Part shown: positions 41,551 to 51,615 of the stretch, piece after piece | How the letters are laid out: every line of letters begins with the position of its first letter | Numbering within the stretch: position 1 is the first letter of the stretch | From: Hyphomicrobiales bacterium | GTDB lineage: Bacteria > Pseudomonadota > Alphaproteobacteria > Rhizobiales > Aestuariivirgaceae | NCBI GenBank assembly: GCA_016710435.1 | Contig: JADJVV010000001.1 | Span: 868,001 to 932,000, forward strand | Direction of reading: 5' to 3' | DNA length: 64,000 nt | The notes under the pieces: model-generated | The model's database searches: none | Told to the model about the DNA's origin: nothing | What the model saw: only the letters and a program-made list of their open reading frames with translations | Position numbers and translations under genes: made by a program

Positions 41551-44500
41551 TCAGGCGACGCCGTTCTGGTCGGTCGTGTGGGTAGTGTCGTCGAAGAGAA
41601 TGCTGACCTGGCCTGTCGACGCGCCGGAAATATTCGCAATGGTTGTCCAGCTTGTGCCACCAACCGTGCCATCAACGTCGACCTGCAACTGCCCGCCAGC
41701 CGTGACTTGCGCATAGTTTGACAGTGACTGGCCCCCAGCCGTGTCGACGGTGAAGAGGTCCGAAAGATCAATGACATCACTGGCACCAGTCGCACCCAAG
41801 ACGAAGTCATTGATCGTATCGACACCGAGGAATGCCGTCTCATCAAAATAGACGACATCACGCGCTGTATCACCACCCGAAGCTCCGGTCAGGTTTGCGT
41901 CATTGGCATTGAGATGCAAGGTATCCGCGCCAGCGCCGCTGTGGAAATAGTCACCTCCCGCGCCACCCGTGAGCGTGTCCGTTCCCAGACCTCCGATAAG
42001 TGAATCGTTTCCAGCATTTCCAGACAAGCTATCATTGCCCGCCCCACCCAAAAGCATGTTGTCGGCGGCATCGCCGGTCAGGACGTCATTCAGACTGGAA
42101 CCGATGATGTGGGGGTTGGCTGCGGTCGCCGTGCCCGCCGCACCTGTGATGGCCGTCACACTGGCGGAATAATCCAGCAGGTTTGATGTCGGGCTCACCA
42201 ACGTGAAATCAACAGTGGACGTCACGCTGTCGCCATCGGCATCCACCAATTCGATCGGCAGATGAACGCTGACGGGCGCAGTCGTGGGCACAGAGGCACC
42301 AAACTGGCCGACCTGGAATTCCGACCCCGAGACATAGGAATATTCAATGCTGCTGTAACCGGTTCCAGCGGTGTAGGTTCCGATCAACGTATTGTTGACG
42401 ACACCTCCCACATTGGCGGAACCATCTCCATTCAACACCACGGTGAAGGTCTGGCCACCAACCGAGTAGGATGGTGCCAAGGGCGCCGTGAGGTTGATGA
42501 ACTGTTCCGCCCCGTTGTAGGCGATGACAATTCCAGTCAGCGGATCCGGTGCACCGTCACCCACAACTTCGATATCGTTGATGGAAGGCGTATCGTTCGT
42601 GTCATCGAAAGCCTGAATCTTGACCACGGAAGCTGCCTGGATTGAAACGAAGACGGCGGTAGAGCCATTGACATCATAGTGGCCGTCAAAAATATGGTTC
42701 CGGTTCGCAGCTGTGCCGTAGCTCGCAGAGGGCGGAGATCCACGCAAGTCAGTCACAAAATCCACGCGGAGTGTTTCAACAACTCCACCTGGCGTACCAC
42801 CAATATTGTTTCCGCCTGACACGGCACCGTTGGATACGCCACCGGCAGTTGCCGTTGTATTGATGCGCCCATCATGGACACCGCCAACCTCCGGGGTAAT
42901 CAGGAGGTCCGAACTGTTGTTATCAATCACAGTTCCGCTCGACAGATCTTCATTGAGGGGCACAAAACCGGTCCATCCAAGATTGCCGCCTTCAAAGTTG
43001 TATTGGCCCGAACTGAAGTTGACACTGGTCTTGCTGTCCACCGTGCCGTTCATGTCGATGACGTAGGTGCCACTGGAGGGATCAAGAGTAACCACGAACA
43101 CGCCGGGGCCGCCGACACCGGCCGTGGCCGTCAAGATCAGCCCATTCGATGACACATCGTAAACGATGGGGGTCCCGTTCGATGTCAAGCCGGAAGACTG
43201 GGTCTCCAGATAACTCGCGAATTGCACCTTGCCTGCTCCGTCCGCGCCATAGTTGTTGGCAACGGACAGGTCTGTATCGAGATCAAAAGTGAGGTTGGTG
43301 TTGGATGCGCCGTTCTTCAACGCCGCATCTTCCGGCACCAGAGCAATTCCGCTGTCGTCCTCTACCGTTACCGTGAGGGTGGTCGGCACCGTGGCCGTCC
43401 CATCTGTAGCGGAGACATTGAAGACGAGGTTCAGGTTGTCCTCAAGCAGCGGGTTCGGATGATCGATCGGTCCATTCAGCGTGACTGTGTAGGCTCCTGC
43501 CGCTGTCAGGGTTGCAGTCAAAATCGGAACGCTTCCTGCAGCGCCTGTGATGCTGGTCGCCGTTACCGTCCAGGTAATCGGAACTGCATTGCTGGTCAGT
43601 CCGGCAGGACCACCCGTGAAGGCAAAACTCACTGGCTCGCCGTCCACGTCCCCGGACGTGAATGAACCACTGAATGTCTTCGAATTGGTGGTGTCGGCAC
43701 TGCCAACCCCGTCAGCGTTTGCAGACGCCAGGCCCTCCTCGGACACGATGCCCGAAGCGACTCCGACCGTCGGCGCATCATTCGTCCCGAACACCGACAG
43801 CGTCAGGCTCGACGAGGCCGTCGCCGTCCCGTCCGAGGCCGTGTAGTTGAACGTCTCCGTCAGCGGCGCATCCTCCGTGTCCCGCGCCTGCACGGCGTTG
43901 TAGGCCGCCAGGTTCTGCGCCGCCGTATAGAGCGTGTAGCTGTACGTCCCGTTGGCATTGAGCGTCAGGATGCCATAGCTCCCGTTGATCGCCGTGCCGA
44001 CGTTGCCCGCATCCCCGTTCACCGCCGTCACCGTCAGGCCCTCGACGTCCACATCCGTGTCCGCCACATCGGCAAAGCTCCCCGACGGCGCGCCCGCATG
44101 GGCCGCATCCGTCAGCACATTGCCGCTCGCCGTCAGGTTCGTGTCTTCCTTCACCCAGTTCGTGTCCGCGTTCGCAACAGGCGCATCATTCGTCCCGAAC
44201 ACCGACAGCGTCAGGCTCGACGAGGCCGTCGCCGTCCCGTCCGAGGCCGTGTAGTTGAACGTCTCCGTCAGCGGCGCATCCTCCGTGTCCCGCGCCTGCA
44301 CGGCGTTGTAGGCCGCCGGGTTCTGCGCCGCCGTATAGAGCGTGTAGCTGTACGTCCCGTTGGCATTGAGCGTCAGGATGCCATAGCTCCCGTTGATCGC
44401 CGTGCCGACGTTGCCCGCATCCCCGTTCACCGCCGTCACCGTCAGGCCCTCGACGTCCACATCCGTGTCCGCCACATCGGCAAAGCTCCCCGACGGCGCG

Positions 44501-47500
44501 CCCGCATGGGCCGCATCCGTCAGCACATTGCCGCTCGCCGTCAGGTTCGTGTCTTCCTTCACCCAGTTCGTGTCCGCGTTCGCAACAGGCGCATCATTCG
44601 TCCCGAACACCGACAGCGTCAGGCTCGACGAGGCCGTCGCCGTCCCGTCCGAGGCCGTGTAGTTGAACGTCTCCGTCAGCGGCGCATCCCTCCGTGTCCC
44701 GCGCCTGCACGGCGTTGTAGGCCGCCAGGTTCTGCGCCGCCGTATAGAGCGTGTAGCTGTACGTCCCGTTGGCATTGAGCGTCAGGATGCCATAGCTCCC
44801 GTTGATCGCCGTGCCGACGTTGCCCGCATCCCCGTTCACCGCCGTCACCGTCAGGCCCTCGACGTCCACATCCGTGTCCGCCACATCGGCAAAGCTCCCC
44901 GACGGCGCGCCCGCATGGGCCGCATCCGTCAGCCATTGCCGCTCGCCGTCAGGTTCGTGTCTTCCTTCACCCAGTTCGTGTCCGCGTTCGCAACAGGCGC
45001 ATCATTCGTCCCGAACACCGACAGCGTCAGGCTCGACGAGGCCGTCGCCGTCCCGTCCGAGGCCGTGTAGTTGAACGTCTCCGTCAGCGGCGCATCCTCC
45101 GTGTCCCGCGCCTGCACGGCGTTGTAGGCCGCCAGGTTCTGCGCCGCCGTATAGGAGCGTGTAGCTGTACGTCCCGTTGGCATTGAGCGTCAGGATGCCA
45201 TAGCTCCCGTTGATCGCCGTGCCGACGTTGCCCGCATCCCCGTTCACCGCCGTCACCGTCAGGCCCTCGACGTCCACATCCGTGTCCGCCACATCGGCAA
45301 AGCTCCCCGACGGCGCGCCCGCATGGGCCGCATCCGTCAGCACATTGCCGCTCGCCGTCAGGTTCGTGTCTTCCTTCACCCAGTTCGTGTCCGCGTTCGC
45401 AACAGGCGCATCATTCGTCCCGAACACCGACAGCGTCAGGCTCGACGAGGCCGTCGCCGTCCCGTCCGAGGCCGTGTAGTTGAACGTCTCCGTCAGCGGC
45501 GCATCCTCCGTGTCCCGCGCCTGCACGGCGTTGTAGGCCGCCAGGTTCTGCGCCGCCGTATAGAGCGTGTAGCTGTACGTCCCGTTGGCATTGAGCGTCA
45601 GGATGCCAAAGCTCCCGTTGATCGCCGTGCCGACGTTGCCCGCATCCCCGTTCACCGCCGTCACCGTCAGGCCCTCGACGTCCACATCCGTGTCCGCCAC
45701 ATCGGCAAAGCTCCCCGACGGCGCGCCCGCATGGGCCGCATCCGTCAGCACATTGCCGCTCGCCGTCAGGTTCGTGTCTTCCTTCACCCAGTTCGTGTCC
45801 GCGTTCGCAACAGGCGCATCATTCGTCCCGAACACCGACAGCGTCAGGCTCGACGAGGCCGTCGCCGTCCCGTCCGAGGCCGTGTAGTTGAACGTCTCCG
45901 TCAGCGGCGCATCCTCCGTGTCCCGCGCCTGCACGGCGTTGTAGGCCGCCAGGTTCTGCGCCGCCGTATAGAGCGTGTAGCTGTACGTCCCGTTGGCATT
46001 GAGCGTCAGGATGCCATAGCTCCCGTTGATCGCCGTGCCGACGTTGCCCGCATCCCCCGTTCACCGCCGTCACCGTCAGGCCCTCGACGTCCACATCCGT
46101 GTCCGCCACATCGGCAAAGCTCCCCGACGGCGCGCCCGCATGGGCCGCATCCGTCACATTGCCGCTCGCCGTCAGGTTCGTGTCTTCCTTCACCCAGTTC
46201 GTGTCCGCGTTCGCAACAGGCGCATCATTCGTCCCGAACACCGACAGCGTCAGGCTCGACGAGGCCGTCGCCGTCCCGTCCGAGGCCGTGTAGTTGAACG
46301 TCTCCGTCAGCGGCGCATCCTCCGTGTCCCGCGCCTGCACGGCGTTGTAGGCCGCCAGGTTCTGCGCCGCCGTATAGAGCGTGTAGCTGTACGTCCCGTT
46401 GGCATTGAGCGTCAGGATGCCATAGCTCCCGTTGATCGCCGTGCCGACGTTGCCCGCATCCCCGTTCACCGCCGTCACCGTCAGGCCCTCGACGTCCACA
46501 TCCGTGTCCGCCACATCGGCAAAGCTCCCCGACGGCGCGCCCGCATGGGCCGCATCCGTCAGCACATTGCCGCTCGCCGTCAGGTTCGTGTCTTCCTTCA
46601 CCCAGTTCGTGTCCGCGTTCGCAACAGGCGCATCATTCGTCCCGAACACCGACAGCGTCAGGCTCGACGAGGCCGTCGCCGTCCCGTCCGAGGCCGTAGT
46701 TGAACGTCTCCGTCAGCGGCGCATCCTCCGTGTCCCGCGCCTGCACGGCGTTGTAGGCCGCCAGGTTCTGCGCCGCCGTATAGAGCGTGTAGCTGTACGT
46801 CCCGTTGGCATTGAGCGTCAGGATGCCATAGCTCCCGTTGATCGCCGTGCCGACGTTGCCCGCATCCCCGTTCACCGCCGTCACCGTCAGGCCCTCGACG
46901 TCCACATCCGTGTCCGCCACATCGGCAAAGCTCCCCGACGGCGCGCCCGCATGGGCCGCATCCGTCAGCACATTGCCGCTCGCCGTCAGGTTCGTGTCTT
47001 CCTTCACCCAGTTCGTGTCCGCGTTCGCAACAGGCGCATCATTCGTCCCGAACACCGACAGCGTCAGGCTCGACGAGGCCGTCGCCGTCCCGTCCGAGGC
47101 CGTGTAGTTGAACGTCTCCGTCAGCGGCGCATCCTCCGTGTCCCGCGCCTGCACGGCGTTGTAGGCCGCCAGGTTCTGCGCCGCCGTATAGAGCGTGTAG
47201 CTGTACGTCCCGTTGGCATTGAGCGTCAGGATGCCATAGCTCCCGTTGATCGCCGTGCCGACGTTGCCCGCATCCCCGTTCACCGCCGTCACCGTCAGGC
47301 CCTCGACGTCCACATCCGTGTCCGCCACATCGGCAAAGCTCCCCGACGGCGCGCCCGCATGGGCCGCATCCGTCAGCACATTGCCGCTCGCCGTCAGGTT
47401 CGTGTCTTCCTTCACCCAGTTCGTGTCCGCGTTCGCAACAGGCGCATCATTCGTCCCGAACACCGACAGCGTCAGGCTCGACGAGGCCGTCGCCGTCCCG

Positions 47501-48113
47501 TCCGAGGCCGTGTAGTTGAACGTCTCCGTCAGCGGCGCATCCCTCCGTGTCCCGCGCCTGCACGGCGTTGTAGGCCGCCAGGTTCTGCGCCGCCGTATAG
47601 AGCGTGTAGCTGTACGTCCCGTTGGCATTGAGCGTCAGGATGCCATAGCTCCCGTTGATCGCCGTGCCGACGTTGCCCGCATCCCCGTTCACCGCCGTCA
47701 CCGTCAGGCCCTCGACGTCCACATCCGTGTCCGCCACATCGGCAAAGCTCCCCGACGGCGCGCCCGCATGGGCCGCATCCGTCAGCACATTGCCGCTCGC
47801 CGTCAGGTTCGTGTCTTCCTTCACCCAGTTCGTGTCCGCGTTCGCAACAGGCGCATCATTCGTCCCGAACACCGACAGCGTCAGGGCTCGACGAGGCCGT
47901 CGCCGTCCCGTCCGAGGCCGTGTAGTTGACCGTCTCCGTCAGCGGCGCATCCTCCGTGTCCCGCGCCTGCACGGCGTTGTAGGCCGCCAGGTTCTGCGCC
48001 GCCGTATAGAGCGTGTAGCTGTACGTCCCGTTGGCATTGAGCGTCAGGATGCCATAGCTCCCGTTGATCGCCGTGCCGACGTTGCCCGCATCCCCAGCCT
48101 CGAATATCGTCAT
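41551..48113 (-). pseudogene. Giant VCBS-repeat/RTX adhesin gene, frameshifted and 5'-truncated
   Basis: Leftward reading, more than 2100 codons spread over three frames. The 3' part (41551-44690, one open frame) ends with nonapeptide RTX repeats (GGAGNDSLSGNAGNDSLIGG) and a T1SS C-terminal signal domain (VDTINDFVLGATGASDVIDL), so it is a type I secreted surface protein of the LapA/BapA kind. Upstream lie Ig/cadherin-like VCBS repeats of 136 residues (GLTVTAVNGDAGNVGTAING, LTLSVFGTNDAPVANADTNW). Eight length changes in the repeats (+1 near 44689, -1 near 44933, +1 near 45154, +1 near 46055, -3 near 46154, -2 near 46697, +1 near 47542, +1 near 47884) break the frame. The N-terminal retention module and start codon are missing: homology stops at 48095. 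Sequencing or assembly error in repeats is a serious alternative to true decay. Confidence 0.85.
43772..48095 (-). repeat. Tandem array of about 10.6 copies of a 408-bp unit (VCBS repeat coding)
   Basis: The anchor TTGATCGCCGTGCCGACG recurs at 43985, 44393, 44802, 45210, 45618, 46026, 46432, 46838, 47246, 47655 and 48064, a period of 406-409 bases. Copies are almost identical at DNA level; most differences are one- to three-base indels and a few substitutions (for example AAG for TAG near 45608, GGG for AGG near 44318). Such identity implies recent amplification or gene conversion. Confidence 0.95.
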
Positions 48114-48264
48114 CTGGAGTATGTCATTTTATTCTGCTAGACAGTAAGGAACTTCCGGGTGTGGCAACAAATCCGAAATTCTTGGCAGCATATGTTTTCA
48201 GTATTGGTCAATTGATAACTTTGTTGCTTGACTCTTGGTCGAGCATTCGGGTCGGGGGCAGACT
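48114..48264. other. AT-rich gap at the element boundary
   Basis: About 150 bases of AT-rich sequence between the truncated adhesin and the first cargo gene. Probably contains the promoter of the gene at 48265; no convincing att repeat or terminator was found. Confidence 0.4.
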
Positions 48265-50079
48265 GTGATTGACGACTTAATAGTGGCGAAGTCAGCTTCT
48301 TTTTATTCAATTGCGCGGAAACTTTCGGACAAAGCCATCGGTGATCTTTTTACTGAACTACGTGCGGCTCAGCCAACGGCGAGCAACGCCATTTTTCGAC
48401 ATGTGCGCGAGGCTGTTGGTAACGCACGGTGGTCCGCCCTTTCTTTCCTTTACGACAGCACCCCTGCATTTCTAAACTCGACCTCGAACGTCAGGGAGCG
48501 TCTCTGTGGGTATCTGCTGCTGGTAGAATATGGACGCCACGTCGCCATCTTCGGATCGAGGCTGAGTCTTCCCAGCAAATTCAAGTCCACCTATTTGGCA
48601 CAAATACCCGCAGCCCGGGTCGAGTCGGCAATCGCCAAACAGGATGCCATTTTTCACAAGATGCGCATGCGTAATATGTCTGTATCGCGGTTCGCAATGC
48701 GCAGCAAAACGCTGGAGGCAGCAGACCTAGCTAATGTCGTTGGTCCGGCCGGGAGTCGCAGGTATGCGCCACAGGCCTACTCGGTCATTGTGGATGGCGT
48801 ACAGTCTACCGCGACGCCAAGCACCGGCCGGATATCTGTGCGGTCTGATAAGGTTAGGTATCTTGATCTCGTCGACTTTGCCAAGAGCGTGATCGATGAT
48901 CTAACAGGTGATAACGCAGCAGTTTCCGCTTTCATACGGACGTTCGCGCGCCCGATAGCTTTGGCTGATGCGTTGCGGGATTCACAGCCGCTTACTTTGG
49001 CCTTTGATACCACTGCCCTACTTGAGGCAGTTACGGGAGAAGACCCGTCGCTCCGTATTGTCAGGGTTGGCGACGATACAGTTCAACTACCCGAAGTGGA
49101 ACTCCAGGCGCTTATTTCCACGCTTGATCAGCCGTTCGAACTTAGGGGCGACGATCGATTGCGCCAAGCATTCATTGTCCAATCCGATGACAAAGCTGCG
49201 AGCATCAGTCTAAACAAAGACAGAATTGCCCTTCGTTCACTCGATCTCGCGGCCTGCGATGGCATCGAAATCGAGGATACCACTCATCCCCTCGGCGAGG
49301 ATCCCGATCGGCGGCCGCTCCGCTATTTTCTGGATGAAAGCGACGCCTTCCTCGTCTTGTTTGATGACATACGGCTCGCATATATCGGCGGGACGTTGTT
49401 CCGCGACGAAACACTTGTCGATGGCGGAGCAGTCTTTCTCCAACATCTTCACGTGAGCGGCGCGCTTGACCATGTCACAAGCGAGAAAGGGCAATTTAGC
49501 GTGGCGCACACCGCCTTCGACGACAACTCGACTTTCGGCGCTATCGTTGGGCATATCGGTGCCAACGACACCATTCTCGTTTGCGACGACCTTGGAGATG
49601 AATGGGCCGATTTCATTGGAGTAAAAACGGACAACGGGCTTGTTCAAGTCAGTTTCTATCATGGCAAGCACGGAGCGCTTTCCTTGGGAGCGAGTCCATT
49701 TCATGTTTCGGTCAGTCAGGCGGTCAAGAACCTCGGAAATATGAGTTTCCCAGCCGAACGTATGCAGGCGAAGTTGGTTGGTTGGTCAACGATGTACGCT
49801 AACCACAATCATGTCACGCAGATCGCTCGCATCGTTCGCGGTGACGCTCAAAACCTTGTCAATAAGCTTGGTGCCACCCGCACCGCACCCGAAGTTCTTA
49901 GGCGGGCGATTATTGTGACTTCATCCCTTAGCAAGCAGGCTGTCGCCGAGACTCTGGCTGCCGCGCAAGCGGGCCAAACACCACCAGCTTCGTTCGTTCA
50001 GCTTTACTGGCTGCTTCAATCCTTTTTTTCCGACTGCGCGGATGCTGGAGTAGCCGGGTCTATCGTCTGCCGCGCCTAG
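48265..50079 (+). CDS. Large protein of unknown function, cargo of the element
   Basis: About 604 residues from the GTG at 48265 (GGGGGCAGACT upstream); the frame is open from a TTG at 48235. I do not recognise the N-terminal 400 residues. They look globular and soluble, without signal peptide, membrane segment or nucleotide-binding loop. The C-terminal third (NDTILVCDDLGDEWADFIGV, VSFYHGKHGALSLGASPFHV, SVSQAVKNLGNMSFPAERMQ) reminds me of a module with a conserved D-E-x-A-D-F-I and F/Y-H-x-K pattern found in some defence-island proteins. That link is from memory and uncertain. Base composition is lower in GC than the neighbours, which suggests recent transfer. It converges with the DUF2235 gene. 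Confidence 0.7.
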   Translation: MIDDLIVAKSASFYSIARKLSDKAIGDLFTELRAAQPTASNAIFRHVREAVGNARWSALSFLYDSTPAFLNSTSNVRERLCGYLLLVEYGRHVAIFGSRLSLPSKFKSTYLAQIPAARVESAIAKQDAIFHKMRMRNMSVSRFAMRSKTLEAADLANVVGPAGSRRYAPQAYSVIVDGVQSTATPSTGRISVRSDKVRYLDLVDFAKSVIDDLTGDNAAVSAFIRTFARPIALADALRDSQPLTLAFDTTALLEAVTGEDPSLRIVRVGDDTVQLPEVELQALISTLDQPFELRGDDRLRQAFIVQSDDKAASISLNKDRIALRSLDLAACDGIEIEDTTHPLGEDPDRRPLRYFLDESDAFLVLFDDIRLAYIGGTLFRDETLVDGGAVFLQHLHVSGALDHVTSEKGQFSVAHTAFDDNSTFGAIVGHIGANDTILVCDDLGDEWADFIGVKTDNGLVQVSFYHGKHGALSLGASPFHVSVSQAVKNLGNMSFPAERMQAKLVGWSTMYANHNHVTQIARIVRGDAQNLVNKLGATRTAPEVLRRAIIVTSSLSKQAVAETLAAAQAGQTPPASFVQLYWLLQSFFSDCADAGVAGSIVCRA

Positions 50080-50098
50080 TGGAGTTTGCAAGCCACTA
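50077..50098. terminator. Short hairpin at the end of the unknown cargo gene
   Basis: TAGTGG (50077-50082, including the stop codon) pairs with CCACTA (50093-50098). Six-base stem without a T-run; weak terminator candidate in the 145-base gap between convergent genes. Confidence 0.3.
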
Positions 50099-50224
50099 CG
50101 TTAGCCGAGATTTGTTCCCTTCGGGACGAGTCACTATTGCGATTTATACCGGTCCACAGAATTCAATTTAGGACCGACCTTAAGCTGCAAGTGAAGGCTG
50201 CTTAGGGCGTATTGAAGTGACAGC

Positions 50225-51445
50225 TTACTCCGTGGTTCGCTCAATGGGCTGTTCTGCTAGCTTCTCTACGACAAAATCGGGCGGCAGGTTGGGTGGAGCA
50301 TAATCGGGTGACACACCTTTGTGTTTCAGAACGGATTCATGAACTGTTGCCGCTTGCTCTACTGGGCGTGGTTCACCACGAGGAAAGTAGAATCCAAACC
50401 AGCTGCTTCTTGCAAGCCATTCACGGTATTTGATCTTCTTGGGAATGTACTCAATCAATCGCCAGCCTCCGCGAAGAGATTTATGTGGTTTTGCAGCTGG
50501 ATCAGGTTTCACATAGTCAAACGGACTGCCCTTGCGCTTGTGACCCCATACGAGCTGGTTGATCGATTGGGTGTTGAATTCAAGTTCATGTCCCTTTGCC
50601 TCGTCAATCATCCAAAGAAGCGGAAACTTCGAAAGTCCACTCTCAGCTTCGGCATAGCCTCCTCCAACATCCGCGTGAACTCCTGGGAACCACACTTGTT
50701 TCGCGTCTTGCGGCTCCGAGTTGTTGATCTTGCTGAAGCGGTTTTTCATGAAAATCTGGTTTGGCAACCAAGGTTCCAAGCGGAACATCCTGCGACGTTC
50801 GTCAAGAGATGCTGCTTGCCGAAACACCTGTACGCTAGGGTTCTTACGCGTATAGGGAAGCGTTTGAAGGCTGAAGGTATAGAAGCGGTCAGGTCTTGGT
50901 ACGATGATGCTCGCGACTGTGTCCCAGACGCCAAGGAAACGGATGGTAGGCCAGCGGGTTGATGCTATCCTCGCGAACTGGGCTGCCCGGTCATCCTTGG
51001 TCTGCACCAGTTCGTCTTCGCGCTCAATAGATTGCTTGTAGGCAGTAAGTGCTGAACCGGCTAGATTCATCTGCTGTGGAAACAGCACGCCAATCTTGTG
51101 AATGAGCGCCGCAAGAACGCGCGCCGTGTGCGCACCGCGACTGAAACCAACGATGTAGATGTCATCGTCCTCTTCATAGTTTTCTATCAGAAATTCATAT
51201 CCTGCCAAAACACTGTCATCGAGACCATACCCCGTCGCCAGTCCTAAAACTGTCTTGGTATCTTGCCAGAGTTTGGTCCAAGGATTTGGGCGCGCGAGAG
51301 TCCCCACCCCGGGATGATAGAAAACAACTTGCCTCGACGAGGAGCTGTCAGACTTCTTGAGCGTTCTGTAGAACTTCAACACATTGGAGATGTTCTCGCC
51401 GATTTCGTTTCCAGTTCCGTCGCAACAGACCACTAGCTTTTTCAT
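50225..51445 (-). CDS. DUF2235 alpha/beta-hydrolase protein (Tle1-like phospholipase family)
   Basis: 406 residues from the ATG at 51445 (GGGGAG upstream); the frame continues upstream but without conserved sequence. The start KKLVVCCDGTGNEIGENISN is the DUF2235 signature. The nucleophile elbow is IYIVGFSRGAHTARVLAAL (G-F-S-R-G), followed by RFLGVWDTVASI (Asp) and VWFPGVHADVGGGYAEAES (His/Asp). The family includes type VI secretion phospholipase effectors and many uncharacterised hydrolases. There is no visible immunity gene, VgrG or signal peptide here, so a T6SS effector role is not supported; a cytoplasmic hydrolase or defence/abortive role is possible. Lower GC than the trb genes; element cargo. 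Confidence 0.85.
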   Translation of the reverse strand: MKKLVVCCDGTGNEIGENISNVLKFYRTLKKSDSSSSRQVVFYHPGVGTLARPNPWTKLWQDTKTVLGLATGYGLDDSVLAGYEFLIENYEEDDDIYIVGFSRGAHTARVLAALIHKIGVLFPQQMNLAGSALTAYKQSIEREDELVQTKDDRAAQFARIASTRWPTIRFLGVWDTVASIIVPRPDRFYTFSLQTLPYTRKNPSVQVFRQAASLDERRRMFRLEPWLPNQIFMKNRFSKINNSEPQDAKQVWFPGVHADVGGGYAEAESGLSKFPLLWMIDEAKGHELEFNTQSINQLVWGHKRKGSPFDYVKPDPAAKPHKSLRGGWRLIEYIPKKIKYREWLARSSWFGFYFPRGEPRPVEQAATVHESVLKHKGVSPDYAPPNLPPDFVVEKLAEQPIERTTE

Positions 51446-51615
51446 TTCAGCGCTCCCCTTCGAATCTGAAGACGATGTTAGACTTTGAGGGTAAGCGCGC
51501 AACGGTGAGTTTCCCCCGATTTCCCGCCTTTCCCAATTGAGCAAATCGCACATTCGCGACGATGCTTGGGTCACATTCCGGAGTGGTTCCGGACTGCAAT
51601 CCAAGCGGAAGCAGA
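51446..51615. promoter_or_regulatory. Divergent region before the transfer operon
   Basis: The 170 bases between the DUF2235 gene and traG should contain the promoter of the whole traG-trb operon. No palindromic operator or tra-box was recognised. Confidence 0.35.

Noticed and set aside
43985..47929. Long plus-strand open frames through the repeat array, rich in Arg and Val
   Set aside because: They are repeats of antisense sequence of the adhesin; composition is unlike a real protein and the minus-strand VCBS/RTX reading explains the DNA.
43772..48095. Tandem array considered as CRISPR or satellite DNA
   Set aside because: The 408-bp unit codes for a VCBS domain, has no spacers, and no cas genes are near.
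50225..51445. Type VI secretion effector-immunity locus
   Set aside because: No VgrG, PAAR, chaperone or immunity-like gene is adjacent.
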